Source: Clostridium kluyveri DSM 555 (lineage in GTDB: Bacteria; Bacillota; Clostridia; Clostridiales; Clostridiaceae). Taken from it: DNA of 64,000 nt. The notes beneath the pieces were generated by a model. It made no database searches and had not been told where the DNA came from. It was given only the letters and a program-made list of their open reading frames with translations. This document shows positions 36,512-45,499 of this stretch, piece by piece. Numbering within the stretch: position 1 is the stretch's first letter; each line of letters opens with the position of its first letter. Made by a program: the position numbers and the translations under genes. Location: assembly GCF_000016505.1 (NCBI RefSeq), contig NC_009706.1, positions 1,178,001 through 1,242,000 on the forward strand. The letters run 5' to 3'.

Positions 36512-37237
36512 ATGGCTTTGGCAAATGAATTAAATATAAAAGAAGAATTAGTTAAAAAATATCTTCCTCTAGTGAAATATATCGCGTCTAGAGTCATAAT
36601 AGGGAAGACTAAATATATTGAATATGAAGATTTAGTCAGCTATGGAACTTTAGGCTTGATGGATGCCATAAATAAGTTTGATAAGGATAGGGGGATGAAA
36701 TTTTCCACTTATGCTTCCATAAGAATAAAGGGCTCTATGATAGATGAACTAAGAAGAAATAGTCCTATTTCCAAAGGAGCTATGGACAAGCTTAATAGAT
36801 ATAATGCGGCGGTGGAATATCTTCAAGGAGAATTAGGCAGAGAACCTAATAGTGTTGAAATAGCAAGTAAGCTTGGGATATCTTTAAAAGAAATGATGGA
36901 AATTGAGAATTATATAAATTATATATCTATGGTTTCTTTAGAGGATCTGGTATTTTCCGATGAGGATAATATTCCTATTATGGGTACCATAGAAGATACT
37001 AAAAGTCCCAGTCCAGAAAGGAACTTGGAGGAGAAAGAAAAATTAAAATATTTAGCCAAAGCTTTAGAACTTTTAAATGAAAAAGATAATTTAGTACTTA
37101 CTTTATATTATTATGAAGAGTTAACATTAAAAGAAATAGGTCATATTTTAAATGTATCTGAGTCTAGAGTATGTCAACTTCATAGTAGGGCAATAGTGCA
37201 TTTGAGAAAAGCCATGGCAAAATTGAAATATATGTAA
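36512..37237 (+). CDS. fliA: Motility RNA polymerase sigma factor FliA (sigma-D/28)
   Basis: A 241-residue sigma-70 family protein of the flagellar class. Region 2 reads YEDLVSYGTLGLMDAINKFDKDRGMKFSTYASIRIKGSMIDELRRN; region 3 has LGREPNSVEIASKLGIS; region 4 has LTLYYYEELTLKEIGHILNVSESRVCQLHSRA. It directs late flagellar genes, such as flagellin. ATGAAGGGAG lies upstream of the ATG. Confidence 0.95.
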   Translation: MALANELNIKEELVKKYLPLVKYIASRVIIGKTKYIEYEDLVSYGTLGLMDAINKFDKDRGMKFSTYASIRIKGSMIDELRRNSPISKGAMDKLNRYNAAVEYLQGELGREPNSVEIASKLGISLKEMMEIENYINYISMVSLEDLVFSDEDNIPIMGTIEDTKSPSPERNLEEKEKLKYLAKALELLNEKDNLVLTLYYYEELTLKEIGHILNVSESRVCQLHSRAIVHLRKAMAKLKYM

Positions 37238-37277
37238 ATTCATAATAAGTAATTAGTGTTTTAAAAGAGGAGTTAAT

Positions 37278-37838
37278 ATGAATTTAATTATACTGATGAT
37301 TATAATGGGAATACTTCTTATAGTATTGAATTTAAATGCAGTGATTAAGGAAAAGAAATCTTTTCAACATCAATTAACTGTGAAACAAAATAACATGGAG
37401 GATTATAGAGCTGAAATTGCTAAGATAAAAAAAGAATTTTCAGAAACAATACTCAAACTTCATGAGGAAATAGAGAGTTTAAGATATGAAAGAAAAAATC
37501 CAGCTGCTGAAGTAATGCTTTATAATGGCAGAGGTCAAAAAATTACTGAAAATATTGGTTTGGATAATAATGAGGCAGATAATAATTCAAGATATAATCC
37601 GGTTGATATTTTAGAAAATAAAAATGGGGATATATACAATGAAAATATTATTGTAAAGCAGCCTGAAGAATATGAAGAATTCACCAGCGGCGGGCAGGAA
37701 AGAGAAACTGGCAATAATGTTAAAATCCATAAAATAAGAGAATTGCTTAAAGAAGGCATGTCTATAAATGAAGTGTCTGAAAAAACGGGCATTGATAAGG
37801 GGGAGGTTTTATTAATAAAAGAGTTATATACAGAATAA
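37278..37838 (+). CDS. SwrB-like single-pass membrane protein (DUF6115 type)
   Basis: A 186-residue protein with an N-terminal membrane helix (residues 2-18), a coiled-coil region (residues 25-75), a low-complexity linker, and a C-terminal helix-turn-helix-like motif (KIHKIRELLKEGMSINEVSEKTGIDKGEVLLIKELY). The layout and position after the sigma factor match Bacillus SwrB (YlxL), which promotes export-apparatus assembly. Sequence resemblance beyond the layout is weak, so the name is provisional. Confidence 0.65.
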   Translation: MNLIILMIIMGILLIVLNLNAVIKEKKSFQHQLTVKQNNMEDYRAEIAKIKKEFSETILKLHEEIESLRYERKNPAAEVMLYNGRGQKITENIGLDNNEADNNSRYNPVDILENKNGDIYNENIIVKQPEEYEEFTSGGQERETGNNVKIHKIRELLKEGMSINEVSEKTGIDKGEVLLIKELYTE

Positions 37839-38038
37839 AATTAATTTTTGATTTTTTTAGCGATAGAAAAATATTAATAGGCATAGGCATAGGTATTCTA
37901 ATAACTACATTTGTTATGAGTGGCGTAAAAATTCAATATGAAATGAGTAAAAGTCAAATTGAGGATAAGGCCCGTTCTATGGGAATGAAATATCCAGATG
38001 AAGTGAAGGTCATCAATAGTGGGGAGGAAAATAAATGA
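37811..38038 (+). CDS. Small membrane protein with an apparent AUU start
   Basis: A 75-codon frame overlaps the end of the swrB-like gene and ends at TGA 38036-38038, overlapping the flgF ATG (ATGA). It contains no ATG, GTG or TTG before residue 37. GGGGGAGG (37799-37806) is four bases from an ATT at 37811. The product would be (I)NKRVIYRIKLIFDFFSDRK, a membrane helix GIGIGILITTFVMSG, then MSKSQIEDKARSMGMKYPDEVKV. I recall short clostridial proteins of this shape (a DRR-type start, GIGIG helix, then EEKARxxGMxYPDE) at the same operon position. The first usable Met would cut the membrane helix, which favours the AUU start. Function unknown. Confidence 0.55.
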   Translation: MNKRVIYRIKLIFDFFSDRKILIGIGIGILITTFVMSGVKIQYEMSKSQIEDKARSMGMKYPDEVKVINSGEENK

Positions 38039-38802
38039 TTAGAAGCTTTTATACAGCTGTATCTGGTATGATAGTTCAAGAGGCAAAGCAGGATGTAATA
38101 ACAAATAATTTAGCTAATGTAAATACTGTTGGATTTAAACAGGACGACTTAAAAAGTACCCCATTTAATGAAGTACTTATACAGAATTATGATAAAGTAG
38201 TAAATGGAAAAAATGTAAGAAATGTAATAGGATCTATGACACTAGGAAGTAAAATAGATTCAGTGGATACAGGATTTACTCAAGGTACCATAGAGTCCAC
38301 TGATATATCTACAGATTTTGCTATTGATGGTAGAGGATTTTTTACAGTTCGGAGAGAGGACGGAAATGAGTTTTACACAAGAGACGGACATTTTCATGTA
38401 AATACACAGGGAATACTGGTAGATGATTCTGGAAATACAGTTATAGGAAGAGATAATCAGACAGGAGCACTGGGTGCCATAAATGTAGGTAATGGAGATA
38501 TAACTTCAGATGCTTATGGAAATATAAGTATAGATGGAAATGAAAGGTATAAAATATATACGGTAGATTTTAATGACTATAATGATTTAACCAAAGTTGG
38601 AGATAATTTATATACTGGAGAAAATGCAGCAGAGATAAATACAGTAGTAAGACAAAAATCACTGGAAAAATCCAATATAAATTTAGTAAATACAATGTCT
38701 GATTTAATAACCACTATGAGGACTTTTGAAACAGATCAAAAGGTAGTTCAGTCAATAGATGGAACTTTGGATAAATTAATAAATGAAGCGGGAAAAGTAT
38801 AG
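38035..38802 (+). CDS. flgF: Flagellar rod/hook-basal body protein FlgF
   Basis: A 255-residue rod protein. It starts MIRSFYTAVSGMIVQEAKQDVITNNLANVNTVGFK, carries DFAIDGRGFFTV, and ends with SLEKSNINLVNTMSDLITTMRTFETDQKVVQ. It is the first of two tandem FlgF/FlgG-type genes (FlhO/FlhP in Bacillus). The ATG overlaps the stop of the small membrane gene. Confidence 0.85.
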   Translation: MIRSFYTAVSGMIVQEAKQDVITNNLANVNTVGFKQDDLKSTPFNEVLIQNYDKVVNGKNVRNVIGSMTLGSKIDSVDTGFTQGTIESTDISTDFAIDGRGFFTVRREDGNEFYTRDGHFHVNTQGILVDDSGNTVIGRDNQTGALGAINVGNGDITSDAYGNISIDGNERYKIYTVDFNDYNDLTKVGDNLYTGENAAEINTVVRQKSLEKSNINLVNTMSDLITTMRTFETDQKVVQSIDGTLDKLINEAGKV

Positions 38803-38834
38803 AGTATATAAGAATTACTTTAGGAGGGATTTTC

Positions 38835-39620
38835 ATGCTTAGAGCTATATGGAACAGTGCAAGTGCCATGAATGCCGAACAGGAAAAACTCAATAGTATA
38901 TCTAACAATATGGCAAATGCAGAGACTGTTGGCTATAAAAGAGAGGTTGTAAATTTTCAGGATCTGGTATATGAAACTTTAGATAGGAATGGATATCCGG
39001 TCAATGATGAAGGGCAAAACACTATTAACGGTACGGGAGTTAGAACTACAAACTGGCTTAGAGATACTTTACAGGGCAGTCTTCAGGAAACAGGGTTAAA
39101 AGCAAATATGGCAATAGACGGAGAAGGATTTTTTAGAGTGACTCTTCAAAACGGTACTCAAGGCTATGAAAGAGCAGGAAATTTTAATGTGAATTCAATG
39201 GGAGAACTAGTGGATCCAGATGGAAACAGGTTGGAGGTAAATCTTACAGAAGAAGGAGTTAACTTGATAAATTCAGGGGTTTTACTTAATAATGATAATT
39301 TTACAGTAGATAAAAAGGGACAAATATATGTGAATGTAGATGATAATAGTGTATTGTATGGAAAGATAAATGTATATAATGCAGTAGGGCAGGATTCTAT
39401 GTTATCCATTGGCGATAATCTATATTTGCCTGCAGAGAATGTTCAAGTCACTGAAAATCAAGATGCAAATATACTTCAGGGGTATTTAGAGCAATCCAAT
39501 GTTGATTTGGGTAGGGAGATTACAGATATGATATTGGCTCAAAGAGCTTTTGCCTTGGGGGCAAAAGGGCTTACCACCGCTGATGAGATGTGGGGACTTA
39601 TAAATAATATGAAAAGATAA
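38835..39620 (+). CDS. flgG: Flagellar distal rod protein FlgG
   Basis: A 261-residue rod protein with MLRAIWNSASAMNAEQEKLNSISNNMANAET at the start, MAIDGEGFFRVTLQNG in the core and GYLEQSNVDLGREITDMILAQRAFALGAKGL at the end, which is the FlgG signature. TAGGAGGG precedes the ATG. It is the last gene of the flagellar operon. Confidence 0.9.
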   Translation: MLRAIWNSASAMNAEQEKLNSISNNMANAETVGYKREVVNFQDLVYETLDRNGYPVNDEGQNTINGTGVRTTNWLRDTLQGSLQETGLKANMAIDGEGFFRVTLQNGTQGYERAGNFNVNSMGELVDPDGNRLEVNLTEEGVNLINSGVLLNNDNFTVDKKGQIYVNVDDNSVLYGKINVYNAVGQDSMLSIGDNLYLPAENVQVTENQDANILQGYLEQSNVDLGREITDMILAQRAFALGAKGLTTADEMWGLINNMKR

Positions 39621-39630
39621 TTTTATGTAA

Positions 39631-39657
39631 ACATATGTATTATATAAACATATAATG
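39631..39657 (+). promoter_or_regulatory. Possible sporulation (sigma-K/E type) promoter
   Basis: AC (39631-39632), a 16-base spacer, then CATATAATG (39649-39657) fits the Bacillus sigma-K pattern AC-N16-CATAnnnTA at most positions. It stands about 35 bases before the Tyr/Met-rich gene. AT-rich sequence makes chance matches likely. Confidence 0.3.
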
Positions 39658-39690
39658 TATAGATGTAATATTTTCAGGAGGAGTTATATT

Positions 39691-40116
39691 ATGTACAGGT
39701 GGCCAGATATGGAGCCGGATGAATATATGGACGAAAATGATTATATGTACGATGACATGGAGGATGATTATCAATACCCTATAGATATGCCTTATTATTA
39801 TGAACCTGCTTTTTGTAAAATGTATCCTGTTTTTATGGGTGGTGTAAATCCATATATGAGATATATGTATCCGGCGAATTACATGCCTCAAATGCCCCCA
39901 CCAATATATCCTTATTATGAGGGATATTCCATGCCTTATTACAGGCAGGATTTAAATGAGGAAGAAGATTTAAGAGAAGAAAGTATTAAAGAGGATAAAT
40001 TGGAAAAAGAGGATGAAGCAGATGATTTAGAGTACTTAGAAGAGAATGTATTACCATATGATGAAAATTGTGATGTAAAGATGAGAACTGTAGATATGTC
40101 AGATATACGAGATTAA
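39691..40116 (+). CDS. Tyr/Met/Pro-rich acidic protein, possibly spore-associated
   Basis: A 141-residue protein of extreme composition. The first half alternates acidic residues with Tyr, Met and Pro (MEPDEYMDENDYMYDDMED, PYYYEPAF, YPYYEGYSMPYY); the second is a Glu/Asp/Lys-rich tail. AGGAGGAG precedes the ATG at 39691. Such composition is common in clostridial spore-coat and coat-morphogenetic proteins, and a sigma-K-like promoter lies upstream. Both points are inference; I do not recognise a family. Confidence 0.6.
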   Translation: MYRWPDMEPDEYMDENDYMYDDMEDDYQYPIDMPYYYEPAFCKMYPVFMGGVNPYMRYMYPANYMPQMPPPIYPYYEGYSMPYYRQDLNEEEDLREESIKEDKLEKEDEADDLEYLEENVLPYDENCDVKMRTVDMSDIRD

Positions 40117-40166
40117 ATATATAAAGGACCTGAAAAAGCATACTTTTTCAGGTCCTTTATATATTT
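40115..40166 (+). terminator. Very strong rho-independent terminator
   Basis: A 24-bp perfect stem (ATATAAAGGACCTGAAAAAG with its complement) closes over a 4-base loop. The left arm begins inside the stop codon of the upstream gene, and T-rich sequence follows. Confidence 0.88.
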
Positions 40167-40319
40167 TAAACTAAAAATTGCTTGATAATAAATTAAAAAA
40201 TAATAAACAAATACATATAAATATATACAAACAGTTAAATTACAATGATATAATAATAAATAGCTTATTAGAAAAATTTTTAATGTTCTTTTATAATTTT
40301 TGTAAGGAGAAGAGGTAAT

Positions 40320-40991
40320 ATGAAATGCAAGGTTGAGTTTGTGATTAATAATAGAATTGAAATAGATGATGGCGGAGAAATATATAAAAGTAATATTCAG
40401 GATGTATCGGAAGATTATATAGGCATAAGTGTTCCTATATGTAATCATAAGTATATGTCTCTTCGAAAGGGAGATAAAGTGGAGGGAATATACTACGAAG
40501 GGAAAAATATATATAAATTTTTTACGGTGGTTATTGGGCGTAAAATAGAGAAAATACTTATAATAATGCTTAGAAAACCAGAAAAAATGGAACTTTTTCA
40601 AAGAAGAAATTTTGTAAGAGTGCCTTTGATAGTAGATATATTGTGTGCATTAATTCCTGTGGAAAAAAGTTTAAATAATTTAAATGATCAAGTAGAGGTA
40701 TTTAAAGCATGTTCTTTGGATATGAGCGGTGGAGGAATGAAAATGATTGTAGATGCCAGTTTAAAAGATAAATTAAAACTGGGAGATAAAATTATGATAA
40801 CACTTCCCCTTGAAAATAATAGATTAGATGTAAAGGGAAAACTGGTTAGAATTCATGAGAATAGGGAAAATAAAAAATTAATATGTGGAGTATCTTTTAT
40901 AAACCTAGATAGATTAAGCAGGGAAAAGATAATAAGAGGACTATTTCAAATAATGAGAGAACATATGAAAAAAGGTGTAAAACAGGATTAA
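40320..40991 (+). CDS. PilZ-domain c-di-GMP effector, YpfA/YcgR-like
   Basis: A 223-residue cytoplasmic protein. Residues 1-90 form a YcgR-N-like beta domain. The PilZ domain follows with the two c-di-GMP motifs: RRNFVR (R96 to R100, RxxxR) and DMSGGG at 134-139 (DxSxxG). In Bacillus the homologue YpfA/MotI brakes the flagellar motor when c-di-GMP is high. Its place right after the flagellar operon supports that role. GGAGAAGAGG precedes the ATG. A hairpin terminator follows. Confidence 0.88.
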   Translation: MKCKVEFVINNRIEIDDGGEIYKSNIQDVSEDYIGISVPICNHKYMSLRKGDKVEGIYYEGKNIYKFFTVVIGRKIEKILIIMLRKPEKMELFQRRNFVRVPLIVDILCALIPVEKSLNNLNDQVEVFKACSLDMSGGGMKMIVDASLKDKLKLGDKIMITLPLENNRLDVKGKLVRIHENRENKKLICGVSFINLDRLSREKIIRGLFQIMREHMKKGVKQD

Positions 40992-40998
40992 AGCATAA

Positions 40999-41030
40999 TG
41001 CAGGTTATTATTAATAACCTGCAAGTTTTA
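40999..41030. terminator. Terminator after the PilZ gene
   Basis: TGCAGGTTATTA pairs with TAATAACCTGCA with almost no loop and is followed by AGTTTTATAT. It lies between convergent genes. Confidence 0.7.
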
Positions 41031-41043
41031 TATATTTGGTTTT

Positions 41044-42678
41044 TTAAGAAGACATTGCGGCAGTAAGAGGTGGTATAACTTGTTTTTTTCTTGATAAAAT
41101 ACCAGGTACATAAGCTCCATTATCTATTAAATTCACTCCAAAAGCCTTGGATACAATATCTTTTTGTGTACCTGCAGCTATGAGTTCAGAACCTTCCCTT
41201 AATAGATCCGTTACCATAAGTATTATAAGTCCGAATTCTTCTTCAGAAGATTTTAATTCCATAAAATCCAATACATCCTGCCTTATGCACTTGAATTCTT
41301 CAGCATCCATAATTTGAACCTGACCAACTCCTACTTTAACATCAGAAATATTAAAAGTTTTAAAATCTTCATTTAATATTTCTTGTGGAGTTTTTCCCTT
41401 AAGAGAAGAAGAAGCTTTGAACATTTCTTTTGCAAAAGCTTCAGGATTTATGCCAGCTATAGCAGATAGCCTTTTTAACATCATTTTATCTAAATCCGTA
41501 GAAGTTGGAGATTTAAATAATAAAGTATCTGAAATTATAGCAGCACAGAGAAGTCCGGCGGTTTTTTGAGAAGGCCTTATTCCGTTTTCAAAAAACCTTG
41601 AGGCTACTATAGTTCCTGTAGATCCTACAGGTTCATTTCTAAAGTATATAGGAGAACCAGTCTTTACATCACCTATTTTATGGTGATCCAGTATTTCTAG
41701 AATTTCTGCATCCTCCAGTCCCTGGACAGATTGAGCTTTTTCATTATGATCCACAAGTATTACTCTTTTTTTGTTCTGCGAGATTAAATGATATCTGGAA
41801 ATATTTCCTATGACCTTATTTTCAGAGTCTACTACGGGATAACTTCTATATCTGGTTTTTAACATGACTTCTCTTACTTTATCTATAAAGTCATAAGTTT
41901 TAAAAGACAATATATCATCCTTTTTCATAACATATCCCACAGGAATACTTTGGGGAATCAACCTGGAAGTAGTAAAGGTATCAAAAGGAGTAACTATAAT
42001 TGTACACTTCATTTCATCTGCCTTTTTTATGATGTCTTCATCTACTGTGTGGTTACCTGTTATTATCATAAGAGAAGCTTTGCAATTTAGTATTGCATCC
42101 TGTGCATCCTGTCTGTCACCGCATATTACTATGTCTCCTTCTTCTATCATAGCCGTCATGCTTTCAGGCTGCATGGCAGCAACTATAATTTTTCCGTTAA
42201 ATGTGGAGTTTTCATCAAAGGTATTTAGACACTTAGCTGAAAGAGTATCCAATATGTTCTCAAGAGTGGTACCACTTTTTTCTATTATATTGGCATTCCA
42301 TATATCCATATAATAAGAGGTCACATTTGATTGAGATGCAATTCCTATTAACCTATCCTCTTCATCCACAACAGGAAGAGTCTTTACGCTGGTCTTACTT
42401 ATCATGGACCATGCGGTTTTTAAAGAGGTCTGTGGAGAGATAGGGTTTACACTATCGATATCTAAATCTGAAATCTGAGCTTTAACATTTGTCATTAACC
42501 TTTGGGGCTTTACGTTAAAATAATCTAGAACAAACTGAGTTTCTTTATTTATATCTCCCAATCTTATGGGAATTGCGTTTAAACCTGTTTTATTTTTAAA
42601 TTCTGCATAAGCTATGGAAGAGCATATGGAATCCGTATCTGGATTACTATGTCCCGTGATGTATATAATGTCGTTCAT
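41044..42678 (-). CDS. Manganese-dependent inorganic pyrophosphatase with CBS and DRTGG domains
   Basis: A 544-residue family II pyrophosphatase, which hydrolyses pyrophosphate to phosphate. The DHH catalytic parts are GHSNPDTDSICSS at the start, VDHNE and DHHKIGD near 307-333, and SDTLLFKSPT later. Between the first and second part lie CBS domain 1 (residues about 70-125), a DRTGG domain (about 140-240) and CBS domain 2 (about 250-300). In this subfamily, adenine nucleotides bound to the CBS pair regulate activity. The DHHA2 domain ends the protein. AGGAGGAAA precedes the ATG. Confidence 0.93.
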   Translation of the reverse strand: MNDIIYITGHSNPDTDSICSSIAYAEFKNKTGLNAIPIRLGDINKETQFVLDYFNVKPQRLMTNVKAQISDLDIDSVNPISPQTSLKTAWSMISKTSVKTLPVVDEEDRLIGIASQSNVTSYYMDIWNANIIEKSGTTLENILDTLSAKCLNTFDENSTFNGKIIVAAMQPESMTAMIEEGDIVICGDRQDAQDAILNCKASLMIITGNHTVDEDIIKKADEMKCTIIVTPFDTFTTSRLIPQSIPVGYVMKKDDILSFKTYDFIDKVREVMLKTRYRSYPVVDSENKVIGNISRYHLISQNKKRVILVDHNEKAQSVQGLEDAEILEILDHHKIGDVKTGSPIYFRNEPVGSTGTIVASRFFENGIRPSQKTAGLLCAAIISDTLLFKSPTSTDLDKMMLKRLSAIAGINPEAFAKEMFKASSSLKGKTPQEILNEDFKTFNISDVKVGVGQVQIMDAEEFKCIRQDVLDFMELKSSEEEFGLIILMVTDLLREGSELIAAGTQKDIVSKAFGVNLIDNGAYVPGILSRKKQVIPPLTAAMSS

Positions 42679-42737
42679 AAATTTTTCCTCCTAAATATAA
42701 AAAACAAATAGAATATTATCCAAAGGCTGTAATATAT

Positions 42738-42758
42738 AACCCTTAGAATCATTTGATT
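42738..42758 (+). repeat. Diverged copy of the dispersed element
   Basis: AACCCTTAGAATCATTTGAT matches the core of the units at 16197 and (inverted) 7185. It lies in the 232-base gap between divergent genes, in which I see nothing else definite. Confidence 0.4.
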
Positions 42759-42910
42759 GGTATATAAACAATAATATTATAGCAAAACTCTAATTAATTA
42801 TCTACATGCAATAGTAACAGCATTCATATAAATAGAGATTATTCTGTCATAATATAAGCTGAAAAGGGCATATATTAGTTGTATAAAATAAATATCCTGG
42901 AGGGATAGAA

Positions 42911-45451
42911 TTGGTAGATGAGAGAGAATTAGAAAATGGATTAACTCAAGGGGAAGCAGAGAGAAGACTTAAAAAGTATGGTGCTAATTTACTAGAAAAT
43001 AAAAAGAGAATATCCCCAGTAAAAATATTTCTTTCCCAGTTTAATGATTTCATAACATGGATTCTTATAGTAGCTACTATAATATCTGGATTTATAGGGG
43101 AGAGGGCAGATGCTGTAACTATACTTATTATTGTAATTATGAATGCCATATTAGGATTTGCTCAGGAATTTAAAACGGAGAAATCTCTGGAGGCATTGAA
43201 AGAATTGGCATCTCCCACATCAAAAGTGATTAGAAGTGGTAAATTAAAGGTTATAAATGCTAGAGAATTGGTTATAGGAGATGTAGTACTTCTGGAAACA
43301 GGAGACAAGATACCTGCAGATTGTATTCTAATGTCTGAAGGTAATTTTATGGTAGATGAATCTATTTTAACTGGAGAATCTTTAGGGGTAGAAAAAAGTA
43401 CTTCAGGAAAAAATAATTCTATATACATGGGCACCATAGTTGTAAAAGGCAAAGGGAAAGCAAAAGTAGTGGCAACCGGTATGGATACAGAAATGGGAAA
43501 GATAGCAGGTATGCTACAGAATATTGAAAAGGAGAAATCCCCTCTTAAAGAAAAACTCTCTTCTTTGGGAAAAGTATTAGTTGTAATATGTATTGTAATA
43601 TGTATTATGGTAACTTTAACTGGTATGTGGAGGGGACAGGATAAATATCAGATGTTTCTGGTAGGAGTGAGTTTAGCAGTAGCTGCTATTCCAGAGGGGC
43701 TTACAGCTATAGTTACAGTTGCACTTGCCCTTGGAGTATCTAGGATGCTAAAAAGAAATGCTTTAGTCAGAAAGCTGCCTGCTGTTGAGACATTAGGGTG
43801 TACTTCTATAATATGTAGTGACAAGACGGGGACTCTTACTGAAAATAAAATGACTGTTAAGGCTTTATACTTTAATGGAAAAATACACAAATTAGAAAAG
43901 ATGAGCTTGCCAGAGAATATTCTTATGAAAAAAGCTTTTACATATTGTAATGACTCTAATTTTGATCCTAAGAAAAAAAAGGTCTCGGAGGCACTTATGG
44001 GAGATCCTACGGAAACGGCTCTTATAAAAGCTTTTTTTAAAGAAAGTAAATCTTTGAAGGATTTTTTGGATAAAGGCAGTAGGATTTATGACATCCCTTT
44101 TGATTCAGATAGAAAAATGATGTCTGTTATAATGAAGGAGGGCTTGAAAAAGGTATGCTATGTAAAAGGAGCACCAGAAAGAGTAATAAATAAATGTAAA
44201 TATATATTAGACAGAGGACAGGTAAAACTTTTTACAGCTATTGAAAAAAACAAGGCTTTAAAGTCAGTGGAAAATATGTCCTTTGATGCACTTAGATGTA
44301 TAGCATGTGCTTATAAGGATAAAGAAGTTTATGCCAATAAGTCTCTTGAGAATAATTTGATCTTTATAGGAGTAGCAGGAATCATAGACCCTCCTAGAAG
44401 TGAAGTAAAAGATGCTGTGTTAAAATGCAAACTGGCGGGTATAAGACCTGTTATGATAACAGGAGATCATAAAAATACGGCTTTTGCCATAGGAAAAGAA
44501 TTAAATATATGTAAAAGCCAAAGTGAGGTTATAACAGGAGAAGAATTAGACAAGCTAAATGATAAACAGCTTTCAGGCCGAGTAAATGATATATCTATAT
44601 TTGCAAGAGTTAACCCGGGTCATAAGTTAAGAATAGTTAAAGCATTTAAATCCAAAAACAATATTGTGGCAATGACAGGAGACGGGGTAAATGATGCTCC
44701 AGCTGTCAAGGAGGCAGATATAGGAATTTGTATGGGCATATCTGGAACAGATGTAACTAAAGAGGCATCTTCTATGATACTATTGGACGATAATTTCAAA
44801 ACTATAGTATCTGCAGTGGAAGAGGGCAGGGTAATTTATAATAATATAAGAAAGTTTATACGATATTTGCTGTCCTGTAATTTAGGGGAAGTTTTGACTA
44901 TGTTTTTAACTTCTTTATTTTATTTAGATACTCCGCTGCTTCCTATACAAATATTACTGGTGAATTTGGCTACAGATGGACTTCCTGCCATAGCCCTTGG
45001 GGTAGATCCACCTCAGGGTGATATAATGAAGGATAAACCAAGAGCTAAAGATGAAAGCATATTTGCAAGGGGACTTAGTGAAAAGATAATTGTAAGAGGG
45101 GCATTGATCGGAGTTTGTACGGTACTTGCCTTTGTAGTAGGTCTTTATTTAGGATTTGGACTTAAAACATCAAGAACTATAGCTCTTTGTACTCTTATAA
45201 TATCACAACTTATACATGTATTTGAATGCAGATCAGAAAAACACTCTTTATTTGAGATAAGCTTATTTACAAATATTTATCTTTTAGGTGCGGTAGCTAC
45301 ATCTATTTTTATGCTCTTGTGTATACTCTATGTACCATTTCTTCAGGGAGTATTTCATACGTCACCATTAGGCATTGCACAATGGTTTATAGTTTTATTC
45401 TTTTCTGGCATAATCGCATTTATTAATGGTATATATTTATACTTTAAATAA
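42911..45451 (+). CDS. P2-type calcium-transporting ATPase
   Basis: An 846-residue P-type ATPase of the SERCA-like class, which pumps calcium out of the cell. It has an N-terminal cation ATPase domain (ELENGLTQGEAERRLKKYG), actuator TGES, the helix-4 calcium motif AAIPEGL, phosphorylation site DKTGTLT at D304, KGAPE in the nucleotide domain, and GDGVNDAP. The last part has six C-terminal helices with NLATDGLPAIALG. The start is a TTG after TGGAGGG. A terminator shared with the next, converging gene follows. Confidence 0.93.
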   Translation: MVDERELENGLTQGEAERRLKKYGANLLENKKRISPVKIFLSQFNDFITWILIVATIISGFIGERADAVTILIIVIMNAILGFAQEFKTEKSLEALKELASPTSKVIRSGKLKVINARELVIGDVVLLETGDKIPADCILMSEGNFMVDESILTGESLGVEKSTSGKNNSIYMGTIVVKGKGKAKVVATGMDTEMGKIAGMLQNIEKEKSPLKEKLSSLGKVLVVICIVICIMVTLTGMWRGQDKYQMFLVGVSLAVAAIPEGLTAIVTVALALGVSRMLKRNALVRKLPAVETLGCTSIICSDKTGTLTENKMTVKALYFNGKIHKLEKMSLPENILMKKAFTYCNDSNFDPKKKKVSEALMGDPTETALIKAFFKESKSLKDFLDKGSRIYDIPFDSDRKMMSVIMKEGLKKVCYVKGAPERVINKCKYILDRGQVKLFTAIEKNKALKSVENMSFDALRCIACAYKDKEVYANKSLENNLIFIGVAGIIDPPRSEVKDAVLKCKLAGIRPVMITGDHKNTAFAIGKELNICKSQSEVITGEELDKLNDKQLSGRVNDISIFARVNPGHKLRIVKAFKSKNNIVAMTGDGVNDAPAVKEADIGICMGISGTDVTKEASSMILLDDNFKTIVSAVEEGRVIYNNIRKFIRYLLSCNLGEVLTMFLTSLFYLDTPLLPIQILLVNLATDGLPAIALGVDPPQGDIMKDKPRAKDESIFARGLSEKIIVRGALIGVCTVLAFVVGLYLGFGLKTSRTIALCTLIISQLIHVFECRSEKHSLFEISLFTNIYLLGAVATSIFMLLCILYVPFLQGVFHTSPLGIAQWFIVLFFSGIIAFINGIYLYFK

Positions 45452-45465
45452 TATTTAAATAATAA

Positions 45466-45496
45466 ATGCAGGAATTGTTTTTTGCAATTCCTGCAT
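45466..45496. terminator. Bidirectional terminator
   Basis: ATGCAGGAATTG pairs with CAATTCCTGCAT around a 7-base T-rich loop. It sits between the convergent calcium ATPase gene and a minus-strand gene. Confidence 0.8.
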
Positions 45497-45499
45497 CCA

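Noticed and set aside
40113-40601. 162-residue minus-strand frame opposite the PilZ gene
   Set aside because: Phe/Tyr/Ile-rich translation of AT-rich complement; the PilZ gene on the plus strand has clear motifs.
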